NCBI GenBank assembly: GCA_037576195.1
Contig: CM075101.1
Location: forward strand, 9,796,001-9,860,000
Origin: Phytoseiulus persimilis
Lineage: Eukaryota; Arthropoda; Arachnida; Mesostigmata; Phytoseiidae
DNA: 64,000 nucleotides
Direction: 5' to 3'
Numbering within the stretch: position 1 is the first letter of the stretch; each line of letters opens with the position of its first letter. The notes under the pieces were generated by a model. That model made no database searches and was not told the DNA's origin. It saw nothing but the letters and a program-made list of their open reading frames with translations. Both the position numbers and the translations under genes were made by a program. Positions 35,501 to 48,700 of the stretch are shown here, one piece after another.

Positions 35501-38500
35501 GTTCGAGCGAGGCGGAATGTGAGAACCTCGCGCCTTACCTTCCCGTGGGAAGAACCAGAAGTATTCATCAGGGACGCTGACTGAATCAGGAAGCGATACG
35601 AGAACATGCGAGCGTTCTCCCACATGTTTCTCGGGAATTCCACTGAATGCGGGAGATCTGAGAGGTGATCGAAGATCCAGCAGAGATTCGCAGTCTCCCC
35701 TGTCGGCTCCACTTCGCTGGAAGCATTCTCCTTGCGTGAGGTCCGCGCATGAGATCAATTCGCTCGAGTACACTGTGGGGCCCAGGCTCTTATTGCCAGT
35801 AGAGGTACTCCACTGCGGACCCTCTTCCTTGAAGAATCCCCGACGAAAAGCAATCATCCAGTTCGAGGTAATGCTAGAAGCTACTCGCGGGTAGCGCCCT
35901 CTAGGTCTTGGCGGCTCAAGTTCGGGTTGTAATACGATGGGATCTCATCATCCCCAACAGAGCATCATCACAACGGAGTGAGGCGGCGAACCGAGTGTAG
36001 CTCGCCGCGCTCGCGCTCGAGTTCAGTGTCTTTCCGGACAGCGTTCTAGCCTGTGCCTTCGTCGCCACCCCCACCATCTTGTGGTCATATCATGTGGACT
36101 TCAACGCTCACCATGAATCATCTTGGCTGGACTATCTTGGCAGCCATTTGTTGGGATGTTTTATTCGTGTGCCGGACGACGGATATACTTGGGTAGGTTG
36201 AGGAAGATTCGAATGAGGCAGGCGACCGATGTGAGATCTGAGGCGTGAGTTCTGTCTTCGCGGTGATTCGGCTCGAAATGAGGCTGACTAAGGAGACTTC
36301 AGGGTCGCTAAGTGGGGAGGGTGTTGTTCAAAAAAGCCGGCATCGATCAGCTGGTCGCGTCTGTTTACAGCGCTTCTCTCTCCCGGAATGCCTTCTCTGA
36401 CAGTTGCGCGAATCCTGTTGACAGTTTCGACGGTTAACGAGCGAGGGGGGGTCTCAGGCTCGGGAGATCGATATGATGTAAGAATGTATGTTCCATCCGA
36501 GCCGGAAATGATTCCGCTTTGGTGGATAGTATTCGAACGAAGCTCAATATTCAATGGGACCCAATGAGCTCACCACAACAGAACGTAGCGCTGGGTACGG
36601 TTCGGTTGGATTTGTGACAGCTAGGTTACCTCCTTCCGGGAACCCGGAACACCGTGAGTTTGGAGAGAACAATTGTGATGCTTTTCGACCGCGGAATATT
36701 CTACGTGGAGAACGGAAGAACTTACGCACGAGATCTATCGAATAGCGGTGCGTGAGCGTTTTCTCGGATGTCGGAACAGTCCTCAAATGATTTTCCCGCT
36801 CCCCGATGTCGTCTGTGTCTAGAACGGTCACATCATCTCAGGGTATCTCCGCACAAGGCGTCTCAAAAGCAGGATGAGGGATAGCTGTTCGCGCTCCTTC
36901 GTCGGATTTGGGCTTACCTAACGCGGCTGGGCAGGTGGTTCCGCTCTCGGAACCAGATGGATCGATGCAAACTTTTGCGCCACTTCTCTCCATAGCCATT
37001 CGAGTAGTGACGGATTCGCTCTCCAAAGGCCACATTGTCAATTCAAATGGCTCACAACAAGTCAGAGCTGCAAAAATCAGAAACAGAGCGAAAAGCCTGG
37101 GCGCTCGCTGTGACTCGAGTTTCTTTACCAGTATTCGAGCTGCATGCTCCGATCAGCTGCAGTGGTCATTCGATTCGAGTGGACGATTTCGGTTGCACAG
37201 TTCTAGTTTCCTTCCTCGATCAGTCATTGAGTCGCAATACGAAGTTTCGGTCTTCCAGTCCGTTCACGCTAGACTCCGGATAAATCCATATCTATGCTCA
37301 TGGTCCTGACCTTCTCTCTTCCTGATGATCGAAGAAGGCCACGTCGGAATTCCCACTCGCAGAGCTTGCCCCGGTCCAATGAAAATACTGATCTTGAACA
37401 GAATGCGCCGCCCAGACGTCTTCCGTCATCATCTCAGCATTCAAAGCGAGGAGCGTGGAGTGGATTCGGGGAAACGGAAGACTCCGGCGGTGGATTGAAG
37501 CACGGATCTCGATCAGCCTCAAGTCTCAACCACCACTCAGCCGTCCTCCTGCACAGAAGCCTCGAAAAATTCGTGTGGCGGGTTCTGAATGAAGGTTGCT
37601 TGGAGCAAAGTTCCAGCCTAGCAAGGATATTGGCGCCGGAAAGTTTCAAGACGGGGCGGGTTCGCGGAGAGAAGTCTCAATGAGGAAAGATAAGGGCACG
37701 GCTTCTTCGGAGTAACACCGCGTCAGTTTTCGCAGGTGGTTCCTGCTTAGGAGCATATATGAACACCGAGTGCACAGCAACAATGACTCAGCTTCAATGA
37801 GATTCAGTGCATGAATGGGGAAAAATTGAGGAATAGCGGGAGGGGCGTTGTCGCTCGACTCCTACGCCGTCCATAAATAGCCCAAGTCTTCCAAGTATGC
37901 TCCTCCGAGAGGCTTTCGTTCTTGGAACTCTCACTTGCTCACCATCATGTCTGCATTCTAGACCAATCAATTGGAGCTCGACCCCGTGGGTGAACGCCAG
38001 AGGTCAAGCCGGAAATCCATGGGCAATCGACTCGCGGATGAATCCCATTTGCAACCAATGGGAACAACGGGTGCTCAAGTTCGAGCAAATTCGCTGCTTC
38101 GCCACTGCCTCAAGTAAGTAATAATTTCCAATGCTCAATGTGGTCAGATTCCAGACGCTCGAGCTCAACCCTTTTCTGCGCCGGTCTGGGACGCGAGCTC
38201 TCAGGGCAGAATGCGCATTTAACTGCAACAATCAAGCTGTTCAGAGTGTTCTCCACACGAATCGCCTCGAAGGTTTCTTGAGTAGTCGTCGAGTCGATCG
38301 GACGACTCCAAAGTGACAGCTCGGGGGTCTTCGTCATCTGAATCGGGTAGGCGAGAGACAGTGGAGAGATTCATCATTGAAGATCAGCCATTCTCCAGAC
38401 TCGGTTGTTTCGTTTCAAAGCTGGGGGGAATCATGCCGAGCCCGATCTGAATCAACTATCCCCGCTTAAGGAGCCATACCACCGGGGCGGCGGCGGATAA

Positions 38501-38974
38501 CTCCAGAGATATCGATGCTGCAGTCGATGGAGAGGAGGCTTCCAAAGCTTGGCCAATAGCTCTCGGTTTCCTAGTGTACGTGAAATAATGACCCGAACCA
38601 TGGAACATTATTCGCACCGTGATCAATGCGGGAAATTTCGAGCGGAGTTTGTCAAGTTTAGAACACACCTTCTGAACGCGACGAATCCCTGTAATTCGAG
38701 CTGTCTCGTGGAAGATATGAGTTCGTCCTGTCTCATACGATCTTGGGTATTCGAGAGCCTCGGAAAGCTCCGCAGCGGTACTCGAGCTCAAGTTCGTCAC
38801 TCGTCTCGTTTCGGAAGAACGAGCAAGTGGTTGATTGTCAAGTTAGAACAAGAGGACTCTATGCTCCAGGAAGTCCCAGTTATGACCGAAGGCATGTGGA
38901 AGCCTGTCTGGCAGCGGAATGTGTACTGCGACGCATTCGGTTTCGTAATTTCCATCATTCAGAAGTGGAATCGA
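29585..38974. other. Long stretch without a supportable gene
   Basis: Some 9.4 kb with scattered short frames on both strands, none with recognisable domains or convincing splice structure. It should include the 3' UTR of the membrane-protein gene at its left end. I see no tRNA, rRNA or clear repeat. Confidence 0.45.
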
Positions 38975-39169
38975 ATGGGTCTGGTCAAACATGCGCTACT
39001 CGTTTCAGAGCCGACGGAGCGTACAGAAAGTCGCGGAGGAGATAGTCGTCTCCGAGCCAGCTATTTCAAATGGATTGCGGCCCTTGCGGGCGGAGTCGCT
39101 CTGGTCATCGTTGCGAGAGGCCTATCATGGGAAGAGACATCATCTCCATGGAAGTACAATGAGCTCAAG
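38975..39169 (+). CDS. PISD: Probable first coding exon of PISD (mitochondrial membrane anchor)
   Basis: The frame ends at CTCAAG|GTTAGT in phase 0, exactly the phase required by the PISD exon at 51675. The encoded C-terminal part is a basic, polar stretch, then a hydrophobic segment WIAALAGGVALVIVARGL, then WEETSSPWKYNELK. In animal PISD proteins a targeting peptide and one inner-membrane anchor precede the segment ending in ...LYKSVPTRLLSR; here the spliced product would read [19 protein letters not shown], with similar spacing. The start is uncertain: ATG at 38975 gives a 65-codon exon, but an acceptor-like TTTCAG at 39003-39008 could instead begin an internal exon at 39009. The frame stays open far upstream, to about 38549, but that part does not look like a targeting peptide. 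If correct, the following intron is 12.5 kb. Confidence 0.5.
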
Positions 39170-39708
39170 GTTAGTCTCGGGGTAGGTATTCCGATCAGCG
39201 AAGCGGACCGAGGAATGGTGGCGTTTTTATGGAGTGGAGAACTGAACGTTTAACTTCGCGGGACACCAGACATGGATTTCTTGGGACAATCGAGTTCCGG
39301 AAGCTGGCCCGCAGAGGACCACAGTAACCCCCCCCCCCCTTGGTCATGGATATCGTGTCAATGGTTTGGATTCTGATCTCCTGTACTCGTCACGACACCG
39401 GTTGCTTGATTCGCGACTTCCGCGAGGAGCCGGTAGACCCTACTCGGACCTTCCTCTCGAACCGCAGTGAAGAGTTTTCAATTGTGTCTGCGTAGCTGAC
39501 GGGATCATGCCGCAGCTTGTGTGCTTGAGCCCTGCTACGCGTTGTCAAGAGTTTGATCCACTCTCTAAACCAAGGGTGTGGTTATCAGCAGTCTGGCGGG
39601 TCAGGCCATTGACCTCGTATCGATCATTGACCCAAAGAGATGGTCGATCTCTCTGCGTTAGCCAACTACAACATTTCCGCCGCGGGAGTGCTCGAATACA
39701 AGGGAGGG

Positions 39709-39739
<31 letters not shown>

Positions 39740-42700
39740 TGAACTCAGACGGACGCGGTCTTCCATCTGGAATACTCCCGATCCGAAACAACTCCGGATC
39801 GGAGGCAAGTGCGCGGTCGCAGATTATTATAGACGAACACCCAGAGTTATCGTTTGCTCGGATCAAGGTTGCTCCGAGTAAGTTCCCAGTGAGGACATCA
39901 GACGAATGACAAGATACCGGTGTTCGCGCACCGGTGAAGCGTGGCCTGCTCGCGATTCCCACCGTCGTCGATCTGATCAGAGAGTTGACAATTAAATGAC
40001 CCTCGCCGAGGTATGATCTGAGTTCCGGGTGGGATTGTTTTCGTCAAAATGCGGCATTTACCCGTTGGTATCGGTCTCTTGATCAGTGCCAAGCGGAACC
40101 GGTCTCTGACGGGCAGCCTTCTCCGCCGTTTTGAGAGGCTTTCATGCGTGAAGCCGCCCTCACGTTCCAACACCGAGTCGGGTCGTGATCCCGTTTCGTT
40201 CAGAATAAGGAAAGGAGGTCCGGAATTCCTCTCAGTTCACCCAAACTCGGCGTCCGCTCACAAGACTCTGAACTCAGCTGAATCCGAGCGTGTGAGAGCT
40301 CGAATCTTCCTGGACCCGTGTTTTCCTGGGGCGCTCTAATACAGGAGCAGCTCCGATGTTCGACTTTGGAACTTTCACGGGGCTCGCGCATCGGGCTACC
40401 TTGAATCCGAACTGAAATCGGAGCGGTACGTGATGTCGCGATGGTAAGTTATTCTCGGCAAGTGTTCTGCGTACCCTCGGGAAGTTCCGCTGTCCATGTT
40501 CCATGCGGGCGTTGCTTTATTGCGGTATTTTGGAGGACCTTCGTCGGATCTATCCTCGGCATATCGACTCGACTTAAACGGAACATCTGCGGAACAGAGG
40601 TCGAGTCCCGTCAAGGTCTAGGACGCTCGTTTCCGAGACTGCAGCGAGCTGTCTCCCTGTTCTGCTTCTGACTTTCGGGCTCTGAGTTTATTCGTTGACT
40701 TCCGACTCATCGTTTGACGCATGCCTCTCATGATGCGCTTCAGGGTCTTTTTACGTTGCGTTTCCATTGATTGACAAGTCGAAGAGTTACCGGGATCACG
40801 AAACCGGCCGATCGTTTCTTCCGTGTATGCTGCGACCCCCACCAACCAGCCAGTTTCTGTTCCTCAGAAGATTATATAACCTGAACGTGAGTTTCGTAAT
40901 CCAATGGCTCACTCATTACTCTTCGTAATCTTTGTAGAAACGCTCAATAAGAATCGACGCTTGGGGAAGGTGTCGTTGGATTCGCTCCTCGAGGTCAATC
41001 ATATCAGAAATTCGCAAAGCTTACTCAGGACAGGAAGCATTGTTGCTAGCACGAGCCCACGCGCGCACCTGTCTCACATGACTCGTCGTATCACTCGCCG
41101 GACCAACACCCGACTCGCCACACGAGGGAAAATCTCGACGAGGAGTTCGGGAACAGTCGTTCCGAGCACGATGGACTTCCCGCGTTCGGAAGAATGTTTC
41201 GAGCGTCTTCGATCAGCTCAGAACTCGTTGATAGCTCAGTTGATAGCCCTCGAGCTTGATTTCAGACGGGACCGACAGGGATGCTCAGTTTCCACCGTAT
41301 CTGAGGGGAATTCTCCAGCAGCCGGACAAAAACTGCTTCAGTGGGGTCACAGCCGAGCGCTCGGTTGTTCCTTTCGAGCGTTATTGTTTCGGGGAGGGAA
41401 TTTTCCCGAGCTGCCACCGCGATGACGGCAACAATGATGTCATCGCGTTACGGCGTGGGTATTGCTGCCCTTGCCTCGGCTGACGCTCTCCCGGCTGATG
41501 GTTCGGCGGCGACCGCGGCAGTTTGTCAGCCTGCCTGCCCACCCGCCTGCTCGCCTGGCTACCCGCAGCACTGAGCAATCAGCTGATCAGACGATCCGAA
41601 TGGCAGCAGAAGCTGCTCGCTTGAAGAAAATATTTCCCTCGGTGTTTCGCTCAGGAGTTTCCCGCCAGCCGACTCGGTGAATGGAAACAGACCGCCCCGT
41701 GGTCGGTGCGTTTATTGATAAATCGAGTCAGTGGCCACTTGACTCCCCTCCGGTGCCCAAACGCGTGTCGACCGTTCTAGTGCGAGTGTGTCCGAGTGCG
41801 ACAGTGAATATGTAACTCTGGGATCCAGTCGTGCGCACCTTTTTCCAGCTCCTAATTGTGAGCTCATCTGGAAAAGCCGGCCCGCCGGTCATCGTCCCGA
41901 CCTCTCGCGCGAGTGATAGATCCGATTGGCGATCGATCCGGCATCCAATCAGTGAACTAACGAAGCGATTGCCCACGGCAACTGTTGCCGTTTCGTTCCT
42001 ACGAACTATGGACGAACTATGGGTGTTTCCTGTGGAGTCCGGATACGCTCATACGAAGCGAGCCTTATTCAAGGTGGGTTACAGCGGATGCACGGGGATC
42101 AGGTTTCAATAAACGCTGCGCTTGTTTTCACCCTCATAATATAAGCCCAGCGAAGGAGGAAAAATGTTGAACGCAAGCTCCTCCAATCTCTGGTATTGGT
42201 TTGTTGACAACAGATACGGAAAATAACTCCGCTTCGCAGAGCGACTCTCGCTCGAGGTATTCGCGTAGTACGCCCTGTAGAATGTGTCCGACTTCACCGG
42301 GTCGCGACACCGGGTCTATTTTTATCCGCTTCGCTCGAGTCAGAAGTTCGCGCTTCCACCGCTCTTGTCATTGATTTTCTTGTCAGGGTCTCGCGTCCTC
42401 CATCCGAATGGCACGGAGCAAGGCTCAACCGAAGCAAACGCTTTTCAGCAAAGCTGAGCCAGTTCCGAAGCAAGCTATCCAATAGTTCCTTCTCTCCTCC
42501 CCCACGGCGCCGAGACTAGAAACGGGCCAGCACGGAGCAACGAACGAGAAAAACTGACTTCAGCGGAGCAAGGCGTCAGTCGTTCCAGACAGACAGTTCG
42601 CGGCGTGTGTCTCCCGAAGGTTTCCCCCGCTGGCGCAAGGTTGCTTCGAACCGCTTCCACTTCTGTGCTCGTATCGATCCGTCCGAAATTGGATATTTCA

Positions 42701-45700
42701 GACACCTATCACAAGCCCCGTGTTCGAGTCCATCAGCGGGGCAAACAACCCGCGGAGGCAACCTGTTTGCATGTGAGATTATTGCTGTCGTGGTGGGGAT
42801 CCGGCGGCTGCCAGAACAAGTTTACTTTCGATGATAACGTGTCATTCGTTGAACGAATCGTTGGCATCGCTGTTGTTCTGCTGCTTCTCATAGAAAATCC
42901 AGAAGTGCCTTTAGCCGATCAAGCGCTCAAAATTTCATGGTTGCCGACTGACAATGAGTAATCGACCCTGCCGGCTGCTCTCCCATCTGGTTGGACCGTC
43001 ATGTTCATACGTTGGGCTGATAGAATAATGCAGGTGCTCACGGGGCCCTCAGATTCATCCGCCGCTTCTTCCACCCTCCGTCACGCGGCTCCCGCTCTCG
43101 ACTGAGCTCAGCTCAACGATGTTCGGGGGGCGGGAATCGCCTCGGTGTCGCAAACAGTTTGGGTGCGTTCCCATGGAGAGAGACAACTAAAAATCATCTT
43201 TGGAGAGGAAGCTCTGCGTCTTTGCCGCCATCGAAGTTCGAGTGGCGGAGCTTTTGTTGAGCAGAAAGTCCGAATCCGTACACGGTGCCCATCGTCTTCG
43301 CGCGAAGATTCGAACGGTAGCGGAGTGAGGTTAGGAAGCGAGCCTGGAGAGAATCGATGGTGGAAAATTTCCTCGAACGTGCACGGCACCAACAGGGAAT
43401 CGCATTCCTTGAAGCGTGCGAAGACAACTGGGACTGAATCCGAAGCCCGTGAATCTACCCGGAACACCCGACTTGCGCGCGGTGATGGCACTTGAAAATA
43501 TGCATTCAAATATCAGATCCTCACGGTCCGCCTGGGTTCCGAAACAAAGTTCAGGGGGCGACTGTGCCTCGGGTTCGAAGCTGTGAATGGACAATGATTC
43601 GAGTGAACTTCTGACAACCAGGTGTTCATGACAGCTCGAGGCTACACGACGAGCCCGCCAACGACACATTTCCTGAGGGTCGCAAGCCATGTTCAGCGTT
43701 TGCTCCATACTGCGATTCCGTGTAACCCGGAGCAGGTATCGGAACTCCAGCATCGCGAGCGGCTCGCTCAGGTACGACAGTCCCATCCGCGATGTCATTC
43801 TCGAGAACATGGGCGAATTATTCGTTCTCAGCTTCCTGCTCGGAGGAAGCCGTTGGGCCTCTTCTCTCACGACGAGATCTACCGCGTTCCGGCGAGTACG
43901 CATCGATGACTCATTGAAATCGGCCTCCGAAACACCCTCAGTTCGACGTTTCGACTCTCGAGAATGCAGTTAGAGAGGAACGATCGTTTCCCGGCCAGTG
44001 CGAGAGCCCATGCTTCTCTGCTCGATGTTCCTCTTGCTGAACGAGGAATATTCGACGCAGCGCTAGTTCCCTGAATGAAAGATACGAAAAAAGCCGAGAT
44101 TTCTTCGACTATGTCATCGTATCTGCTCCCATGTGCCCACATAATAAAATCGTTATTAGATTTCATCATGTTCTCGTCGGACGTTATGGTAATCGTAGCG
44201 CGATCCAACGCGAATATAGATTCAGCGGAATTAGAGCGGCCCGTCAGTGAATGCCTCCTTCAAACGTTCAATCACCGTTGACAGGGTTGGTGACTGACCA
44301 CAGCTACCGAAGCCAGCGGAGGGAAGACTTGAGAGACTCCACGGGGGGATGAGGGAGGGGACGATCGAGGAGAACCCAATAGCGAAAGACGGACCAAGGG
44401 TGAACGACCGTTGCCGACTTTTGGCGTGATCCGGCGCTCTGGTCAGCGCTGGAGCCGCGCGAGCGGCTGACTTGGCTGTGGCTCGGTATTTGATGACGTA
44501 GTGGAACTGTTCTGGCGCACAAAAGACTCAACTTGGACAATCCTTATTCCCGCTACAATGGCGTCCGTTGAACAGTTTGCGTTAACAGAGCGGGTTGGGG
44601 AAGAGTACCGTGGACGGCGCATCGCGCCCAGATTCGAACAGCCAATGGAAATCTTCCATCGTGACGGCTCGCTGTGATGCGATCATATGGGGTTCAGGAA
44701 GCACTCTGAACTACACAGACCGACCAGTCGTTCGCAATCGATATTCTGGAGAAAGTCTGGCCCGTGCGTCGATTTTCCTCGAAGAGCACGGGTCGGTCGG
44801 ATCGACGGTTCCGATACACAACTGACACAGTGGTAGGGCGCGGATCTCCCGGGGCCTGTTTCAGGCGACCCGGAAAAGTTTGTCCACCGAGGCTCCCCGA
44901 CACTCCATTGAACTGAATTGCACATCCCGCGCTTGATAGGGTTGGAAACGTCATGATCGGAGTCAGTACTTCCGCGCATTATTCCTTCATAATCCCATAA
45001 TGTGGATTAGTGGGAAGATGTTCAGAAGTACGGGCTCCATTCACGATTAGTGAGAGATTTTCCGTTCGTGGAATCATGTTCAGCGCATTGTCGAGCGCAT
45101 GAAGCTTTGATTTGCGGAGCTGGTTACATATCCGTTTAGGATCACTGATCGGACTCATCTCCACCAAGCCATACCTATCGGGAACACTTTGACCGCAATG
45201 TCGAGGGCCTCGTCGTAAGAAGCAAACGCGGGCCTTGTTGCCGCTCGGATCCGTCGGTAATGAGTTGGTTTCTCGCGCACTCCCGATCGATAGATGAAAT
45301 GAGGGCACCGCTTCCGTAGGGCGACCCATTCTTCGATGAAATCGAATCGGTTCCAAACTTATTCAATGCGCCATCTCGATCGGCTCGAATCGAGCGACTA
45401 CCTCCGGATATGAGCTCCGTGAACGACAAGTCATTCGTTCGTTCGGAGAACGCTGACAATATCTGTGGTCGACCCTCGATCGCACGGATCAGCCTCTTGT
45501 ATTCTTAGCATCGACTTCATCTACACTGGTTGCGCTGCTCATTTTTACAGAGCAGGTCTAAATTCGGCCTTTCGGAGCTACGCGGCTCGACAGCGACTCG
45601 TCAACAAACCGCAAACGCAACGAGCTACAGTCGCTTTCCATTTCGGAGAAGTACACGTGGTTGCTTCCGTGAGTGTGCGACAATCTCACAGTCTTTTGAC

Positions 45701-48700
45701 AACCTTATGGATGCGTGTCGTCGTTGCGCTGGACATCCTGCTGTTTCGCTCCGAAGGATGCAGGCCAGTGTAACGACCTGATAGTCAGCGCAATGAGGCA
45801 AACTAGGTCCTTGTGAAGAGTTTCGGGAACGTAGGTCGACTCGATGCCGGCTTCGAGAGCTGCGAGTCTGTTAAACGCCGCAGACTCCGCAGCTCGAAAC
45901 CATCGTTTTCCTCGTCATTGAGACCGCGAGACTCCTTCGAAACGCCGTCTCATGCTCTGTTTCGCGAGGCAGCTGAAATGAGCTGAGTCGTTCGCATTTG
46001 CCTGAAGGCTCGGAGAGATTCTTCGGAATCCTGGACTGTCTGGAGGATCTCTAGAATAATGCCCTCGAGAGCTCCCTCGGAAAACGGAATGTAGAAGTAC
46101 GATACTTGAACGCTTACTCTCCAATCGAGTTTGTGATACAATCGCTTCCACGGTGGGCCGCCTGCAGCAGCGGGAGGAATAATCTCCTAAGAAATCACTT
46201 GTCGTTCTCGTGCATTCCGATAACCCGGTACGAGCGTAGTTCCGGCTCGAAATGTTTGAACGGCGCCCGAAATAGACGCACGTGTTTTTTTAGAGAAGGA
46301 TCTCCTGACGGCCGTTCCATTCTTCATCTAACCAAATCAACACGAAACCAACGCCCGGAACGCGGCACTCGCCCGTGTGCGGTGGAATTCGGCATCCGAA
46401 GGCAGTTTCCCTCGAAGTATCGTCGGGACGTCGTCTGGAAGGCGCGTCAAAATCCCTGCATGAATATTCGAACATCGTCATGGAACACTCATTAGTCCAC
46501 TGAAGTCGCGCGGCGCTTAGCTCTCATCGCGAAACAGCCTTGAGTCAAACCTGTGGTGGAAATAGACTCGTTCGGGGCACTCATCAACGGCCGGTCCGGT
46601 TCCAGAGCCGAACGCGGTATCGCAGTCGCGGTCGAAGTCACTCGACCGAGCGTACTGATCTCGAACCGGCTGCCCGAATGAGAGATCCTGGATTTGGAAG
46701 AAAATCATTCCACTGCCGAGTGGTGACCGTTGATCCGGGAGAGAACAACGCTGTCGCACAAATCACCGGAGAGCGTTGTGCGGACCATGAGAGGGCTCCA
46801 CGTGCGTCTCGAATCTCCCGCACCGCTCCACAGATGCCGCGAGATGGGCTGTCGTCGGGAACTCGTCAAACGGTTTGCATGATTGTGTTCCAACCAGCAG
46901 TGCGTGCGCCCTCTCACTCGAAATCGGCCGTTGCGAGTTCCTGCTGAGATTGTGGGGCGGTGAGCGGACTCTCGAGCTCGGCAAGCGAGGGGATAAACAG
47001 CTTTTGACGGGCGGAGGATGTGTCAGGAAAAGCGAAGACTGCCGCGGCTCCCCAAAACTAGGAATGTTTATCGGCCGCTCAAGGTACACTAGACGAGGAT
47101 TTGCGCTGCTCCGACTTTTCAAATGGGAACGAAAACCTTGTGTTCCCGCCCCGGTGTTGCCCACGAGATCAGCGAGAGCAGGTCCTCCGTATTGAACCGC
47201 ATTCTTTTTTGGTGCCATCCTGGATCCGGTGGAGTTCCCGCAGGCGGGAGCTAATCTGAATCGCGAAATCCCGCTGATTCGACAGCGCTTCTCGAAACAC
47301 CTGACGACAAGCGACTGCTCGCGGAATCGATGCGAACTCGCAGCGGCGCTTCTTCTGGAAATCGACGCCGCCTGACCGGAGGCTCTTTGCGAACGAATCT
47401 CCTTGCGAAGCGCTCTCTCCTGTGGCCCGTTCGACACGATCCAACATTTTGTCCTTCCGACGGAAATTCATGCGTGAGACGCTAATCATTCCTTGCAGCA
47501 AATGGCTCCGAGCGTTGACAACAAGCCGTTGACTAAGGATTTTCTGTCGTCCCCGAGGCAACCGTTCAGTTTGCATTCATCATCCAAGGTTGATCATCTG
47601 CAGATTAGAATATGCCTGCGCCGTACTGATGATATGGCGAACAACGAAAACTGGCGACGGAGCGTGAAATCCGATGCAGACAACAGCTGACGAGCGTGAG
47701 TCGGAATTCGTATCTGGACGATTTGTCAGCAGCGAGCGGGCTCATGCTTGCAGGGCTTCTAAGACTCCTCGCTGAGTGTGATGTTCGTCGGGACTGATTA
47801 CAATCAATCAATCAATCAGCAGACAACCCGCTCAACAAGTTGAGAGATGACACGCTCCTAATGAGCCGGAAGAGCGTCAGCAACAGTTTGGATTCGCAAC
47901 GGCCGACAAATCTTGTTCTCGACTCTCTTCCCGACCTTTTCGCGGAGCTCCTCCTCGAAGGAGTTCCCGGAGACTTGCGATGGCCGCTTTCCGTGTTTGG
48001 AGTGATTTTTCTCTCTCGCTCTCGATCGTTGTGGAAAACGCGCGTGTTTCCGCTTGAGGAGTACAGCGACACATTCTCCACGAGTTGCGCGGAACCCGAT
48101 CGTGCGAAAAGAGGTCCCCGATCCCGGCGGGCTCCGTTGTGAGTCCGCTCGCGATTCCGGCCTCGCCCCCGACGGACCCGTTGAATCGTTGATGATAGCG
48201 AACCAATCCGACTTTTTCTCCTTATCCAGTTGTGGATGGCTTGTGCAGCCTTTCAGGAGCTGGAAGTGTTGTTCGTGGCAACAAACCGTTGCTGGTGACA
48301 CTTGAATGCCATGAGGGTCACTCGAAGAATGTCGATCGAGGAGCGACTGATCAACCGGCAAGAATCTTGGAGCTCGCGGATACCGTCCTGCGACCTGTCG
48401 CTCGACTGAATGGGATTAGAGTCCACAGATTGTGATGCGGGAAACATTTCAAGGGTGGATCGATGACAATCTTGTTCGCTTGTTGCATTTCATATCAGCG
48501 GATCTCTCGAGATGCCGGTTCGACGCATTCAATTCGTCAGTACGTCGCACCAACGTTCAAAGGCGTCGTTCATTCATCACACCCCGGAGCTCGAGCCCAT
48601 CCTGAGGTTGGCGTCCGGGCAGTCTCGCCGACTCATTGCGGATTAATCCCAAGAGGAATCGGTAACTGCCGAGGAATCAGGAGGGGTGAATCGATATCGG

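Noticed and set aside
38549-38974. Upstream part of the 234-codon frame that contains the putative PISD anchor exon
   Set aside because: It does not resemble a mitochondrial targeting sequence or any known protein; only the C-terminal third fits PISD.
46763-47437. Minus-strand frame of 224 codons
   Set aside because: Composition is Arg/Ser-rich with no domain or splice context, and a single long frame is possible by chance in this much GC-neutral DNA.
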